From a virus, in the IMG/VR virus record IMGVR_UViG_3300005731_000013, positions 62,001 through 126,000 of that record: DNA of 64,000 nt; one strand, 5' to 3'. Under the pieces are notes generated by a model, which was given only the letters and a program-made list of their open reading frames with translations, made no database searches and was not told the origin of the DNA. Within the stretch, counting starts at the first letter, position 1; each line of letters begins with the position of its first letter. Shown here piece by piece: positions 42,801-52,400 of this stretch. A program made the translations under genes and the position numbers.

Positions 42801-44617
42801 TTCCAGAATGGCTACATATTAGTTTGCGCGACAGTTTGGCAGGGTTTACCCAAACTGTAGGAAATTACCAATTTACCAATTGGGAAAATGATGTCGAATA
42901 TACATTCGAATCAATTGTAAAAAGTGATTTGGGCAAATTCTTCAGATGTCATGCAGAACATATTGCGCAAAATCCAGATGATGATGCAGATAATGATTAT
43001 TGGACATTACTTGATTATATAACTGAAAATCCTGATGGTGACTGGGATGGAGGCGACGTAGTTTCGATTGATGAGTCTAAAAATATTCCTGATCGTTCAT
43101 TGCATGAATATGCACGATATGGCATTGACACTAGACCGCATCAAACATGGTTTGTTGATATCTCAGAGGCGCGACATGTTGCATTGACTAAATTAAATGA
43201 TCAATTATCTGAAATCAACATTGTTGACAGTAATATTCCTTGGCAAGATGTATTTGAAAATACTATCGTCAAAGGCGAGATAGAATATAATCTGACAGAT
43301 TATTGGCAATTCATCGATTGGTCATATGATGGAAATGTATATGAACGTGGAATCGGAGATTATTTTGTTGATACTGAATCTGAAATGAATTTACTATCAC
43401 CAAATGATGGTGAAATTGTTCAAGTATGCTTTAGTAATGATATCGACTCAAGAAATCGCAGACAAGTATTCAAATTTGTAGATGATGAATGGTTGTTGAT
43501 TTATAAAGAAAAAGCTACGTTAGAATTTAATGATTTACTTTGGAATAATGACATTGCATTGAGTGGATGGGATGTTGTTCCTTGGGATACAAATGTATGG
43601 GATAAAAATGCAAGTGCAGTGATGACTGAATTATTTGATGTATTTTACAATGACATTTGGGTAGGCGATTACCAATCATTATATGCTGATTTATGGTTTG
43701 TAATGGTCAAACATGTATTCACAGAGCATAGAGAAGTTGATTGGATTTTCAAAACTAGTTATTTCGATGTCACAACAGAGGATGATTTAGAAAAACAATA
43801 TAACAAATATTTCAATCAAAATGTAGATGAATTATTTGATTATATTAATACAGTAAAACCATTCAGAAGTAAAGTAAAAGATGTAACACTGCGAAAAACG
43901 ACTGATGATGAATTTGAAATGAGTGGATTAGACGGAGTTGAAATTCGAGTTCAAGTCAATCCTGTTGACTCAACTATTGATGAAACTGACACTCGTAGTT
44001 TTAGATTGAATGTGTCAAAAACAAATGACAGTTATTCAAGTCAAATTATCAATGCGCATAAAATGTTGCTTGCAACAAACTTAGGTCCTGATGATACTCG
44101 TATTCCATTTTTAAATTGGGGTGCTGCAACTACCATGCCAGATGGACCTGGTGCTTTTTGGATAAATGGTGAACGAATCGAATATACTGCGGTTACCCAT
44201 ATTGGCGGCGGCAACCTAGGTGGTGGGTTCAGCAGCGGCTTCAACAGTGGCTTTAGTGGCATTACATTATTAACAGGAATAACTCGTGGCACACAAGGAA
44301 CATTTGCTAGATCACACAAATATGCAGATGTTATCGAGGCGTCTACTGGTTTTGAATTAATTGAGAATACAACGTTAAGTGATTGGAATTCAGACATTCA
44401 ACCTGCATGGAATGATCTCGGAGCAGGGATGTTGGATGGCGGAAATACAGATGCAAATGGTATCACTATTCAAGGAAACGGCTTCGGCACCATAGATTTA
44501 TATGGCGATATTCTGTATGCACAATGGGTTGTATTAGGTGAGCCAGCAGATGCAATTGATGATTTCCAATCAGAATTAGAAGAATTAATTGAAGAGTATT
44601 GGGTATTACATTCTTAG
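33896..44617 (+). CDS. Giant baseplate/tail structural protein, 3573 residues (gp7 position)
   Basis: Single uninterrupted frame of 10.7 kb with Shine-Dalgarno AAGGTGA. The N-terminus (NVNRSESLTRFFGATVNQLL, then DAYWGRLSGKNYNPE) is recognisable as a family of large proteins following gp6. In T4 this slot holds gp7 (1032 residues), a wedge protein. The protein is beta-rich and modular: a GSGY-type module near 1353-1420; two exact-length 38-residue repeats near 2011-2086 plus a partial third; a pair of flagellin-hook IN-like repeats (VDLELTDIVESIN / VDLSIGDVITQIN, about 2380-2510); and a C-terminal domain with LNWGAATTMPDGPGAFWING and a glycine-rich loop (GGGNLGGGFSSGFNSGFSG). Role inferred: peripheral baseplate wedge and fibre attachment. 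Confidence 0.65.
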   Translation: MANKYIANPTTVVNSTQTAETTNSQEIQDYSVFLPNVNRSESLTRFFGATVNQLLSSGSTQSIDAYWGRLSGKNYNPESELFNPEMDATRLNYQFQPGITSKVGTDTHQTVSYINWLKRLESLGTDLTNHDRLFSEDGYVLDLPVNADMMINYSNYYWLEGDIPLVQIEATVADPIDIDSIVAQSTYTTPILENHKSIEFVSGIRVQFIGSNITSTSGDYFADYTYYVENVGRQGGIKLVPITDNNGVNLFPTVTPYSIAIPEGWDTVDWDSTPWSGTADFEEYDIATNATRDDLNLNKSYIVMERWATDMNPWARSNKWFSLYALQAATEFNELDIEAYQNVRTRADRPIIEFNANMELFNTCSNYVETVDYVISLSQVTVLLSGVSEFFIDDEHALQDGDIVLVAKEDENGIEITDPLSGSYSPSFSSAFNLGVQTTFYENSYIVSGTGGTMTLIPHNTYNDDEFVVIDKGVFKGQVYGFKDDEWGISQVKNTRGQAPLFNLYNQEQTLLTDFDDNDFSGDKIFGYKTNGASGYDRELDIHPIYTNQGTFNDYQFEWTLSNQRYNQNIINDTSEEIRGYYFWKDRENNKFYNGWSNIDQRVPVIQTKIADGVNQPVFELGTDKVSRSQEYSVTFENDEYRWYEHSYIARTPIGSPNPSFVWKYDTDYTINTVISNSSNSLEFVDPFGNSTNIATTIINDVLTTVNVNSSYEYNKIIYRNQNDATVFGEIFLSNYNHNRYIVQHNGQYLIEDEDYTFAGTTLTITKTLFENDVIELSYVADVDLENVVYDVAPVHFYNSDNNPFTEIGYDDLISHLGEQMNNMPGFNGKVSGTNNYYNIYRPHSYGGKIRQQIFGTKKIQYLMDQETINPVRALKTFASDYTSFKTYFKNKVYQLWTTESWTSVKDLVDRAINDINIGKSDDFKYAHSDMAYTKQPRTNVAAITDATTTFALPAVINKYGDSQNHVQVWLKEYDGVSSYVERPLVKGIDYNIVDDNVELANAVNLNGSSDPATLTIRWYDYQQLSHIPFSSVKLGFFRPTQVEILDGILIGHDGARHEASGTEFNDMNSSSFDVVTSALYDFELRVFNNLVDKHSIQDDMYNYDMGELFPNPTDEFAYSLADLNIHLDDWFNRWAVNNNITDLNTVAYDAGDEFTWNYKSVSPFIGSWRALYVYMFGTYRPDTHPWEMLGHKVKPLWWDATYSWDAGAERDALLTALKFGIVGNSSTPDVIDIRYARHNYDWDNDILVTTDGVLNGPVTANVVASPDAIDASKKFVFGDWGEVENQWRNTSEYYYALAEAYLQLSPYSTHELYWTLHDWNINTNVTEAQWVNTNYCQRRSSSEIHNQVITDGVISSIKVVNGGTDYTSLELAFDQDAVCYKNASAIAYLDNGNVTNVAVTEPGRGFDNAPNVTLTANEEGDGVVLEYNIDMQYHVTHLGFNTLPAEQYIDISSDTTALSELLEELSINYMLHVGGFTDQRILSIELDGDYADGVINVPEDSYSILLDRGAPTTSVFYSGVKIDKVEGKGYVVNGYNLDSKYFNYLTPSTAGTQTKIEIDNVSVIKHKKWRNEITRVQYGTSFHKRQDLYSFLLGLAQYYELIGFDVVTQWEIDALDVMRWAIDSTQTEPYYVNGIDESLVYAQGSTGVVQTIDVNYHGVANVIDNTFAKIKQADLLVLRNDTDTEVTLKDSSNRIYGIGLNVIEYEHIISIDNVSMFNDIFYIPEIGAGHNRVRLVGEKTRNWNGRIEAPGYLVQDTGLILNIESSVREFEHDWISSESKALERLTRQTIGFNVGYSKPTYMTDMFIGDKSAYKFEQGERKYRGTESAIEAMTRNKNIFGVEFEHNLYESWMVRLGDYGDVSERNPLQFEIDNNKIKTNPQHIRFNAAFTSDKSNDLIIDLHKGSDNAISGDFDTPFELYDVLPKDNTSIVANEPFQNFTRDAGLPIVDEIDYFLSSIDDISTIYDPIADYALIPNWSETTAYIQGEQVRRYGKVYSLLINSTGITNVNDDITIRGTQVYPTVENDTTFIANDITVTFAKTNASTSYDTITIDGTISNPVVPSGQTLTIDGVNINFINTETSVIYDDIELVGNVSFPTIQNNVTEQLVIGYANDADSALTTVTVDFNELATTESMQTIWADALDIASVTDAIGMATTHLNALETLRAAYVAATNVATWEATLDNYYDFSGTPNRLLNPEFWGEEVNANLGASWEAAARNLIQSEIDLIADLSGNAATETIASIVSGTLNDAAQFNLDLDAANTLLDYDIAVNEKNKNLLDFVLYILPNGDETIALGKQITVTYPSGYVIDDIDSIITKIENALSTASAPVDITVTNVNDTVVLSRISPSEGYRLGVATNDDLGFDATHNDVTASGTTNTGPVDLELTDIVESINNANIAGVSAQSANNVVRILSVNQILTIDQSTALTNLGINAGVTNATPNVTDVPVDLSIGDVITQINASGITDLVASQINGVLILTYTGDELIIGEGTANTTLGITSGTYESFVDDVQNEFNEDDWTQITDPAHFNIWTIDNDSTYQDSIDNNNSYDVYQTLDFEIGVTEICAGEENGDDALIKTDNEHTLGIGDYVLIVNSTCVPSVDGIHQVTSVMDTTKFFIDRYIDQKGYTGKVIPIRSVRFPDSAQAAAAIEGSLYSNGALGISNDDYVYVDLVLDDDGNSLGYGGTYKVASTENGSGIELYRAEVGKTNNTKIKNGKLYSYESGDIISTYEVFDPLKGIIPGIADYEIDFRSEYDNAKYNNSTDADVELRLDNVWGPAQVGKVWWDLSNAIYLNYDQHTPEYRQLHWGSMFPTATIDVYEWTKSPVTPDEYLSAVEAGTIIDGIELTGTPYSMVDQYGEEQFNWSEDIELNVNTNQLETYYYFWVSNKTTTPTMDRLYSVTQIAQIIEDPTAHNVSWMAATSENTLLVTDLTQNSGYDDLIMQVNFDTHKSAYHQEFLMLAENDPDLYIPEWLHISLRDSLAGFTQTVGNYQFTNWENDVEYTFESIVKSDLGKFFRCHAEHIAQNPDDDADNDYWTLLDYITENPDGDWDGGDVVSIDESKNIPDRSLHEYARYGIDTRPHQTWFVDISEARHVALTKLNDQLSEINIVDSNIPWQDVFENTIVKGEIEYNLTDYWQFIDWSYDGNVYERGIGDYFVDTESEMNLLSPNDGEIVQVCFSNDIDSRNRRQVFKFVDDEWLLIYKEKATLEFNDLLWNNDIALSGWDVVPWDTNVWDKNASAVMTELFDVFYNDIWVGDYQSLYADLWFVMVKHVFTEHREVDWIFKTSYFDVTTEDDLEKQYNKYFNQNVDELFDYINTVKPFRSKVKDVTLRKTTDDEFEMSGLDGVEIRVQVNPVDSTIDETDTRSFRLNVSKTNDSYSSQIINAHKMLLATNLGPDDTRIPFLNWGAATTMPDGPGAFWINGERIEYTAVTHIGGGNLGGGFSSGFNSGFSGITLLTGITRGTQGTFARSHKYADVIEASTGFELIENTTLSDWNSDIQPAWNDLGAGMLDGGNTDANGITIQGNGFGTIDLYGDILYAQWVVLGEPADAIDDFQSELEELIEEYWVLHS
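39926..40153 (+). repeat. two tandem 38-residue protein repeats within the giant gene
   Basis: Copy 1 (39926-40039) begins DDITIRGTQVYPTV and copy 2 (40040-40153) begins DTITIDGTISNPVV. Both are exactly 38 residues and end in TSY or VIY. A third partial copy begins DDIELVGNVSFPTI at 40154. The repeats look like beta-hairpin units. Confidence 0.75.
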
Positions 44618-44628
44618 TGATATAAACT

Positions 44629-44636
44629 GATAAATA
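44629..44636 (+). promoter_or_regulatory. late promoter motif GATAAATA before the first adhesin
   Basis: GATAAATA with the predicted start near 44642, followed by Shine-Dalgarno AAGGA and the ATG at 44658. Confidence 0.55.
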
Positions 44637-44657
44637 TTATAAAGTTAAGGAATAGAT

Positions 44658-47600
44658 ATGACTGTAAACACAATAGTTGAATTGAATGCATTATTAGATA
44701 AAGTCGATCAAGACGCACAAGTTTTAGCCGCAATTACTAATGATGATGCAGACAGTACAGATAACGGCCCTGCCCCAGGTTATGTTACAACTCGCCTAGG
44801 AAGTAATGTTAAAAATATCCAAAAGGTAATCGCGGATGTTGAAGCTGATTTGGTCGAAGGACTTCAACCAAGCGTTAAGAAAGATGGTGCTACGATTGTT
44901 GAATCAGCAGCATCTTTCAATTATCAAGGCGGAAATATAACCGTAGAAAACGTCGATGGCGAAGCTACAATAACAGTGTTAACACGCTATCATGATTTGG
45001 AAACAATGCTTCTTAGTGAAGAAGGATCACGTGGTGTAGGAACAATTTGGGAAGCTGGCGCATTCATGTATGAAGAGGTGTCAGCCAATCCGCACCATAC
45101 GACTGCCGCTGGCATAATGCTACAAGAGTTGGGACCAAACTTTACTTCTCGTGACAGAATTATTGATGCACTTGATCGAGGAGTAACTTGGTCAAATGGC
45201 ACACTTATTTCAGCTGATGGGTTCCTATATAAAGCTGTCGATTCTGCAGATGATATTCCTGACATGCCAGGATTGGTTCCTGTAGGAACTGAACTTTCTC
45301 CTAGACAATTCGGTGGATATTATAATGGTGTAGATAATGATAGCACCGCAGTAAGATTATGTTATTTTTATGCAAATACTCATCAAATACCAGTAACCTT
45401 TGCAGGTATTGAAAAATGTGCATTGTGGGCTGATGGTCAAATAATTATCAATGTAGATACACATGGGCACGGTTGTCAATTGGTTGCAATTAATGGTATT
45501 AATACGCCACCTACATTTAGTTCAATTAATGTGATGTTCAAGATTGAAGATGAAAATACACCTGTTGTCTCAGGTGTAGTGGATACTCCATTAGTAGATG
45601 GCAACTTGGTTGCTGATTTAACAGCTGGATCAACTCGCCCGACAGCAGATTTCCTAAGACACACAGGGTATGCATATATTCAAGGGTCTGGTGGAACTGG
45701 TCCTGAAATTGCCGACAGATATAAAGAAACAACATGGTCATATCGACAATCATTTGCAGTACAACCAAATGGCAGAACAATGCAACCATTGAGTTTGGAC
45801 TTGACTACAGAATCAGAATTCTTTTATGAATATCGATTAATGTCAGCTCGTGGCCGTGTACATGTACAAGGATTTACAGCAGAAACTGAATCATTCAATA
45901 ACCAAACATTGTTTGGTATTTACAGAAATGGTGTTACATTATCTGATATGCAATTTACACAAGTTGACGGTTCTCAAGATCCTGACTCTACAAATAAAAT
46001 TATTCATGTAGAACGTGCTGCATATATTCATATTGATCGTATTACAGCACAAGCCCAACCAGATGGTGATAACCAAGGCGGAACATATCTTATCAATATG
46101 TCACAATTTGCTGAAGTATATATTACTGGTGTAAATGCTATTGAAGGATGGGGTTGCATGGGAACAAACCATGGTAATGGTCTATATATTTCGGATTCTA
46201 ATATCAATAGAATGGATGCACACAACGGCGGACATAATTATTATATTACTGACTCAACATTTTATAATCGTGGTGCTCATTTAGGCTGGGGCGGCGGTGT
46301 TTGGAGCGTTACAAACTGTCACCTAATCAATACATCTGCCGTGGTTGGCCGCCCTGATTATGGTAACTATTTCTTTGGAACAATCAGAGTGACAGATTGT
46401 ACAATTTCTGATGTGTCATTTACTACAACAATTGTGGCATTGGATTCACCAGGCGCAGGAACAAATGTATTGTCATATCCTGTTGCACATTCGATCGTTA
46501 TTGAAAACATAACACGAACAGATAATGATGGCAACGGCAATAATCGTGCAATCATACCACTATCATTGACTGTCAATACAGATGCAGGCATCTTGGCGCC
46601 TATTGCACCAAGTAACATTAAAATTTCTAATATCACATGTTCAGGAAATTGGCGTCTAATATTGCCAATTGATTATCAAAATATGTTGTTGCCACCTGAT
46701 ACTGACTTTTGTTCATTAACACTTTCAAATGTCAAACCTACTCGGGTTAATACAACTGGATTAGGTGTGAATATCCCAGCAAATACTATTGCTGGTGCTG
46801 GTGATTATAAAGTTGATTTTCATGCAGAAAATTGTACTAAATTGTCAATAAATGCAGCCGAACATGCAAAAATGGATTTTTATCTTAGAAACTGTGATTT
46901 GAACAGAGTTTCTGTTGCTGATGGTGCCGTTGTTGAGATTGATGGCGGACTATTAACTGATATGGATCTTCAAGATGCAGAAACACATGTTCCAGTAGGT
47001 GCGGCACGAATTGGATCAGGCTATACAACTATACGGAATGTTAAAGTGCAAGGTGAAGATGCTTCATCAGGTTGGGATCTGTCAAATGTTGAAACTATGA
47101 TTGGTGTTGATATTCCTGATAATTCAGAAAATGAAGGTAACATGTTGCCTACAGGATGTTTGAAAGCTCATGCATATTATGGTTGGCGCCGAGATGATCC
47201 AAGTGGTGAAATTACTCCAGATTTTTGGGGCAAAAATACTAATCCAGGTGTAACTGACATGACAGAGGCAATTGAAGATGCGATTGTATATGCGTCAGAT
47301 AATAATATTACATTGAAATTTAAATCAATTTATGGATTTACAAATATATCACCTACTGTTTGGGGCGATGGGGTTTACTTAGATTTCGATAGTGGTGCTA
47401 AATTACAACAGCTATCAACTCGCGATCCTGATACTCCTGCATTGCAACTAAACGGATTACATGTTGCATCAGGTCGATCATTGACTGCATCAGCATACAG
47501 TGGTGATATGACTGTATCTGTTGATAACGCAGCAAATTTTGAAGAAGGCCGCCTGGTATTTTTGCGTTCCAATCGTCTATTAGAAGGAGATCATAGATTT

Positions 47601-49358
47601 ATTCCAGCTAATGCAATTGGTCAATTATGTAAAGTTGCTTCTGTATCTGGAAATGATGTAACCTTCGTTGATCCATTGATTTGGGATATGATAATAGGAA
47701 CTGTGACCAGTGGAACAGCACAAGCGGCAACAAGTGATAATATTACATTAGATGCAGCAACAACAGCTACCACTAATGACATTAAAAACTTATTTGTAAC
47801 CATTTTGAGTGGAACTGGGGCAGGACAATCTAGATATATTGTTGATTATGACGAGACAACTAAAATTGCTGATATTGGCACAAGTTATGGAGATTTCCCA
47901 CAAGATCCTTGGGATGTTATACCAGATGCCACTTCAGTTTATGAAATTGTTGAAGATGTAACTGTTGATTGTTATGCACCATATAAATTTAAAGGTAACA
48001 TTAAATTAGAAGGATATCCTGAAAATAACGTCAATGTTGCGGGTGTTAACATTAGTTATGCAGATACTCCAATTCTAGATAATGCACATATTGATGGTTG
48101 CAGTAATTATTCATTATATACTAGATTCTCATATTTGCCAGTTGTTCGAAATTGTCAATTTAAACGTGCAAACTATGCATATAATAATGGATCAGGCCTA
48201 GGATATGGTCATAGTGATTATGGGTCATATAAAGCTTTGGTTGAAAATTGTATTGCTATTGGATGTAGAACAGGTTTTGACGCAACAAGTGCATCATATG
48301 GTATGACACGCAGAAATAATACAACAATTGGCGGTGGCCCAACATATGATGGCGGGTTCTTTTATCCTGATGTATCATCTGGTTATGAACCGAACAGTGG
48401 GTTCTCATCACATTGTGGTGCAATTGATTTGTATGATACAGGTAATGATTCACATAATGTGTTCCAATCTAAAATCAGAGGTATCCATACAATTGATAAT
48501 TGTAGAATTTCAGGATTTTCATATAGAGGATATTTGGTATTCTTTTCACCAAAAGCAATTATTATGAATTCAACATATACTGACAGTTATACTTATACCC
48601 CTATTGTCACAGATTCAGTATTTGATCCTGGTGATGATGGTATTATGTTTACAGAATCATATCCATCTACCCCACAGGAATTTATACATGTTCAACAATC
48701 AGATATGCCTGACAACGCATCATTGGTGGTAAGAAACAATGTAGTAAGTGCAGTCCAAGCTGACTTTATTCGTCTTGGCGATCTTTCAACCACTTCAAAT
48801 TTATCTTTGGAAGTTACAAATAATCATGTAACTATTGTTAAAGGATCTGGATCAGGCGATCAAAGTTTGATAGATGCTAACGACGCGTTTTCATTAGGTG
48901 CATTGATAGCACACAATAATGTTATCAATTGGGGTGGTGATGCAGCAGGTTCTGTTGCATATGATAATTTGTCGCCATTGCCATTTATTAACACTTATTT
49001 AGAGCCATCAGATATGGTAATGGTGTTAGGTGAAGGTATGTATGCTGTTAGACTTGCAACCTCAAAACGAGCAAATATTTCGTATGGTAACAATAGACAA
49101 GGCTTCTTTTGTACAGCGTATCAAGCTGACGATCTCGCCAGTCATCATTGGTATGGTTTGGTTGATTCTACCGCAGGTGTAGTTAATGAAATATCAACAA
49201 CAGGCTCAGTGTTTCATCCTGCTGATACTGCATTGTCAGCTGGATCAACAACATCAGGCATGTTAAATTTATCTATTAGATCAAATGGCACATTGCAAGT
49301 TTATAATAAAACAGGTGCAACACAAACATTTATTGTCGAATTAGGTAATAGAATATAA
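44658..49358 (+). CDS. Tail fibre/tailspike with two beta-helix modules, 1566 residues
   Basis: Probable receptor-binding or depolymerising spike. A helical N-terminal part (about 1-90, VNTIVELNALLDKVDQDAQV) should anchor it to the baseplate. LSPRQFGGYYNGVDNDSTAV (about 212) begins a pectate-lyase-type parallel beta-helix with stacked Ile/Asn rungs (NGLYISDSNINRMDAHNGGH, VTNCHLIN). A second module starts near 855 (DFWGKNTNPGVTDMTEAIED) with rungs such as VVRNCQFKRANYAYN. The C-terminus is a beta sandwich-like domain (SIRSNGTLQVYNKTGATQ). No catalytic site can be assigned by eye. It has its own late promoter and shares no N-terminal anchor with the next two adhesins. Confidence 0.7.
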   Translation: MTVNTIVELNALLDKVDQDAQVLAAITNDDADSTDNGPAPGYVTTRLGSNVKNIQKVIADVEADLVEGLQPSVKKDGATIVESAASFNYQGGNITVENVDGEATITVLTRYHDLETMLLSEEGSRGVGTIWEAGAFMYEEVSANPHHTTAAGIMLQELGPNFTSRDRIIDALDRGVTWSNGTLISADGFLYKAVDSADDIPDMPGLVPVGTELSPRQFGGYYNGVDNDSTAVRLCYFYANTHQIPVTFAGIEKCALWADGQIIINVDTHGHGCQLVAINGINTPPTFSSINVMFKIEDENTPVVSGVVDTPLVDGNLVADLTAGSTRPTADFLRHTGYAYIQGSGGTGPEIADRYKETTWSYRQSFAVQPNGRTMQPLSLDLTTESEFFYEYRLMSARGRVHVQGFTAETESFNNQTLFGIYRNGVTLSDMQFTQVDGSQDPDSTNKIIHVERAAYIHIDRITAQAQPDGDNQGGTYLINMSQFAEVYITGVNAIEGWGCMGTNHGNGLYISDSNINRMDAHNGGHNYYITDSTFYNRGAHLGWGGGVWSVTNCHLINTSAVVGRPDYGNYFFGTIRVTDCTISDVSFTTTIVALDSPGAGTNVLSYPVAHSIVIENITRTDNDGNGNNRAIIPLSLTVNTDAGILAPIAPSNIKISNITCSGNWRLILPIDYQNMLLPPDTDFCSLTLSNVKPTRVNTTGLGVNIPANTIAGAGDYKVDFHAENCTKLSINAAEHAKMDFYLRNCDLNRVSVADGAVVEIDGGLLTDMDLQDAETHVPVGAARIGSGYTTIRNVKVQGEDASSGWDLSNVETMIGVDIPDNSENEGNMLPTGCLKAHAYYGWRRDDPSGEITPDFWGKNTNPGVTDMTEAIEDAIVYASDNNITLKFKSIYGFTNISPTVWGDGVYLDFDSGAKLQQLSTRDPDTPALQLNGLHVASGRSLTASAYSGDMTVSVDNAANFEEGRLVFLRSNRLLEGDHRFIPANAIGQLCKVASVSGNDVTFVDPLIWDMIIGTVTSGTAQAATSDNITLDAATTATTNDIKNLFVTILSGTGAGQSRYIVDYDETTKIADIGTSYGDFPQDPWDVIPDATSVYEIVEDVTVDCYAPYKFKGNIKLEGYPENNVNVAGVNISYADTPILDNAHIDGCSNYSLYTRFSYLPVVRNCQFKRANYAYNNGSGLGYGHSDYGSYKALVENCIAIGCRTGFDATSASYGMTRRNNTTIGGGPTYDGGFFYPDVSSGYEPNSGFSSHCGAIDLYDTGNDSHNVFQSKIRGIHTIDNCRISGFSYRGYLVFFSPKAIIMNSTYTDSYTYTPIVTDSVFDPGDDGIMFTESYPSTPQEFIHVQQSDMPDNASLVVRNNVVSAVQADFIRLGDLSTTSNLSLEVTNNHVTIVKGSGSGDQSLIDANDAFSLGALIAHNNVINWGGDAAGSVAYDNLSPLPFINTYLEPSDMVMVLGEGMYAVRLATSKRANISYGNNRQGFFCTAYQADDLASHHWYGLVDSTAGVVNEISTTGSVFHPADTALSAGSTTSGMLNLSIRSNGTLQVYNKTGATQTFIVELGNRI

Positions 49359-49361
49359 TTT

Positions 49362-49398
49362 AAATAGATATACTAACTAAATAATAGTATATCTATTT
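49362..49398. repeat. 14-bp perfect hairpin between two adhesin genes
   Basis: Arms AAATAGATATACTA (49362-49375) and TAGTATATCTATTT (49385-49398) with a 9-base loop, ACTAAATAA. It is AT-only apart from four G/C pairs and has no T tract, so it is a weak terminator at best. The loop holds CTAAATA, one base from the late motif core. Confidence 0.5.
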
Positions 49399-49415
49399 GA
49401 TACAAAGGAATAATA

Positions 49416-52400
49416 ATGGCTGAAATCGGCAGAACAAGTTTTAAAAGTAGTACCCAGACCACATATCCAGATAATACAACAGGTGAAATTTCTCCAGCAG
49501 ATATCCGTACACAAATGGATAATATTGCAGATTCAACAGTATTTAAAGGCACAGGCAAATCTAGAGCACCAAGTAATGATGATGACTCAGTTGGAACAGG
49601 TGGCGAAGGAACATATAATGTAGGTGACATATGGGTAGATACCACATCAAACAATGTATATACATGTCTGGATGATACTGCATTTAATGCTGTTTGGTAT
49701 GTATATGCAGATCAAACATTTGTTGATAGTAGATATCATATAAATGGATATGCTACTCGTGATGAATTGGTGACGGCCCGACCATCATTAACATTGGTTG
49801 ATGGCATGATTATTGCGGCCGCAGGCATTTTATATAAAGTTGTATTGGGTGATACTTCAATTTCAGATTTACATGACTTGGTTCCATTTGGAACAGTAAC
49901 ACCGTATCATTGGACTGAAAATGTGGATCCAGGAACAACTGATATGAGTATTGCGTTACAATTAGCAGTTAATTATGAGACCGCAGTTGGCATGGGATTC
50001 AAATCATATATTGACCTATTAGGTCAAGATATTCTCGTATCTAACCAAACATTTTTTAATAATAGACAAAATTTAACTATTGCAAATGGTAAAATTATAG
50101 CAAATTCTGTCGATATATGGCCTACGGTGTCTGGACAACCTGCTCCTATATTTGATTGTAGTGGCGATGAAACAAAATATATTAACTTTACACAATTATA
50201 CATTGAATGTTCGTTTGTTGCAAGTGGTATTCGATTTAAAGAATCTTCACAATGTTCAGTATTTGATATCGAAATTCATGGCATGGGTGATAATGGGTAT
50301 GGTATTAAAACAGCAACATCTGCAGATAATTTAAAATTGACAAATGTCACAGTGCAACAATATGATGTAGATGAAGCAGGGTTTGATGATCAAACATATA
50401 GAACAGCTTATGGTTTTGAAATTCGAACAGCAAATATAGTTATGAGTGGATGTACAGCTGGTTATTGCTTATATCCATTTTATAAAACAAGTGGCGGTTC
50501 TTGGCAACTAAATAACTGTCATTTTTTCAATGGTGATTTGACAACAGTAACTGACGCAGATGCAATTTATACTGCATATATCAACAGCCCTGATGATGGT
50601 TTGATTGTTGGTAACTACTTTGAGGGCGGAACATGTTTTGTAAACGTCAATACCTTGGATAATGGCAGCACTGATACATTATTGTTCAGTGGTAACAGGT
50701 TCAATAAGGCTGGATCAGATGTAAACTATGCTATCCAATTTGATACATCTGTTGCAAATAATGACGTTCGAGGACTGATTTTGAATGATGTTCATTTTGG
50801 TGGGTATGTAACAGATGTAGCTTGGACCACTTCCGATTCAGGATCATTTTCATCACCTAAATTATATAAATTAGGTTACGTGGCTGAAAGCGGTAGTGGA
50901 GATCCAGAAGGCATTCATCCAACACCAAATAGCAATACTCAATTACGCCCTGTGCAATTTGGCGCATATGATGCGGGTGATACTACTGAAATCGAAGATT
51001 TTATTACCTATTTTGAAGCAGAACGAATAGTAAATGTTTATGTTGCACCAACTGCCAGTGGTGATGAAGATGGAACATCGGCATCTGATCCTACAACTAT
51101 AGATGCAGGAATGAGATTTATTCAGGCGTCTATGGTAGGAACTCGTAATACTGAGTATAGATTGGTGTTGGCAGCAGGAACATATACTGATATAACACAA
51201 CAATTGTTTATATCTGGAACAGAACAAAAATGGTTCTTTAATAATAATTTATTGGTGATTCAAGGACCATACTTGTCTGGATTGACACCAACAGCAATAA
51301 TTGATGGAACAACATTAAATGATACATGGCTCAAACAAACGCACCATCTAGGGTTGCCATTTTATATTTACATTAAAAATGTTAAATTTGTGAATTTTGA
51401 TTCTGAACGGCCAATGTCATTATGGTATGGCGGAGGTGCAATTATGTTGGAAAATGTGCATTGTGATGGCGCAGCAGGATTGATTGACGCTAGACATTGT
51501 ATCGTTAGATGTAATGGTTCAGATGCAGCAAATCCGGCTCTAATTGAAAATCATACTAATACTGCAATTGTTGTTCAACAAGGTTATTATCGAATTGGTG
51601 ATAATGCTGATGTAGGAAATGATTATGTAATTGAATTCAATGGTACAGGCACTGCAATTCAAATTAGCAGAAATTCAATGGGATATGTGAGGTCTTGTGT
51701 ATTAACAAATGGCGCAAATTTAATCCAATTAGAAAAAAGTTCGCGTGTTAGAACACAAAACAATACTGGAACTGCCTGGACAAATGCATTTATTACAAAA
51801 GATAATGAAAGTGTGTGGGATGATGATTATTCGAACTATCCTGATGTATTTACAGGAGCGGCTGCCGGAACACCTGTATTAAAAATACATGGTCAAACAA
51901 TGCCATTTGAATCTACTGTTGGAGACGAAGTTGGACACAAACATTTCAGAGGACCACAAATAACACTTAGACCAGATACCTTGGCAGCAATCGATAATTT
52001 ATCAGAAGGCGTAAATTATGAAATTTCATCAATTACTGATGTTGACTGGGCTGCACTTGGTGGGCCTGCATCCGCAGTTGTAGGTGATACATTTACCTGT
52101 ACCGCATCAGGAACAGCACCTGGTTTGGCATATACTTTAGATTTGGATATAAGTGAATATTCAACAGGTGGTTCTGAATATGCAGGTATTGCTAGATTGC
52201 CAATGTGGTTTTGGTTTTCAGATACAGCCATGGTAAGATTCAAATATACGATTGAAATTATAGCTGATGATGACATTGGGTTTGAAGTCAAGTGCGGAAC
52301 ACAAAGTTTAGGATCAATTGATCTGCCTGCATTCTATCCATCAAGTGGTTCTTTTGAACGGTGGACAATTGATGGCACAATTTTTGGAACCGTTGAAGGA

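Noticed and set aside
44041-44397. 118-codon minus-strand frame within the giant gene
   Set aside because: Shadow of the glycine-rich region (Pro/Leu-rich in antisense) without a start signal.
49362-49398. 14-bp hairpin as a strong terminator
   Set aside because: AT-rich stem with no T tract on either side. Kept only as a repeat.
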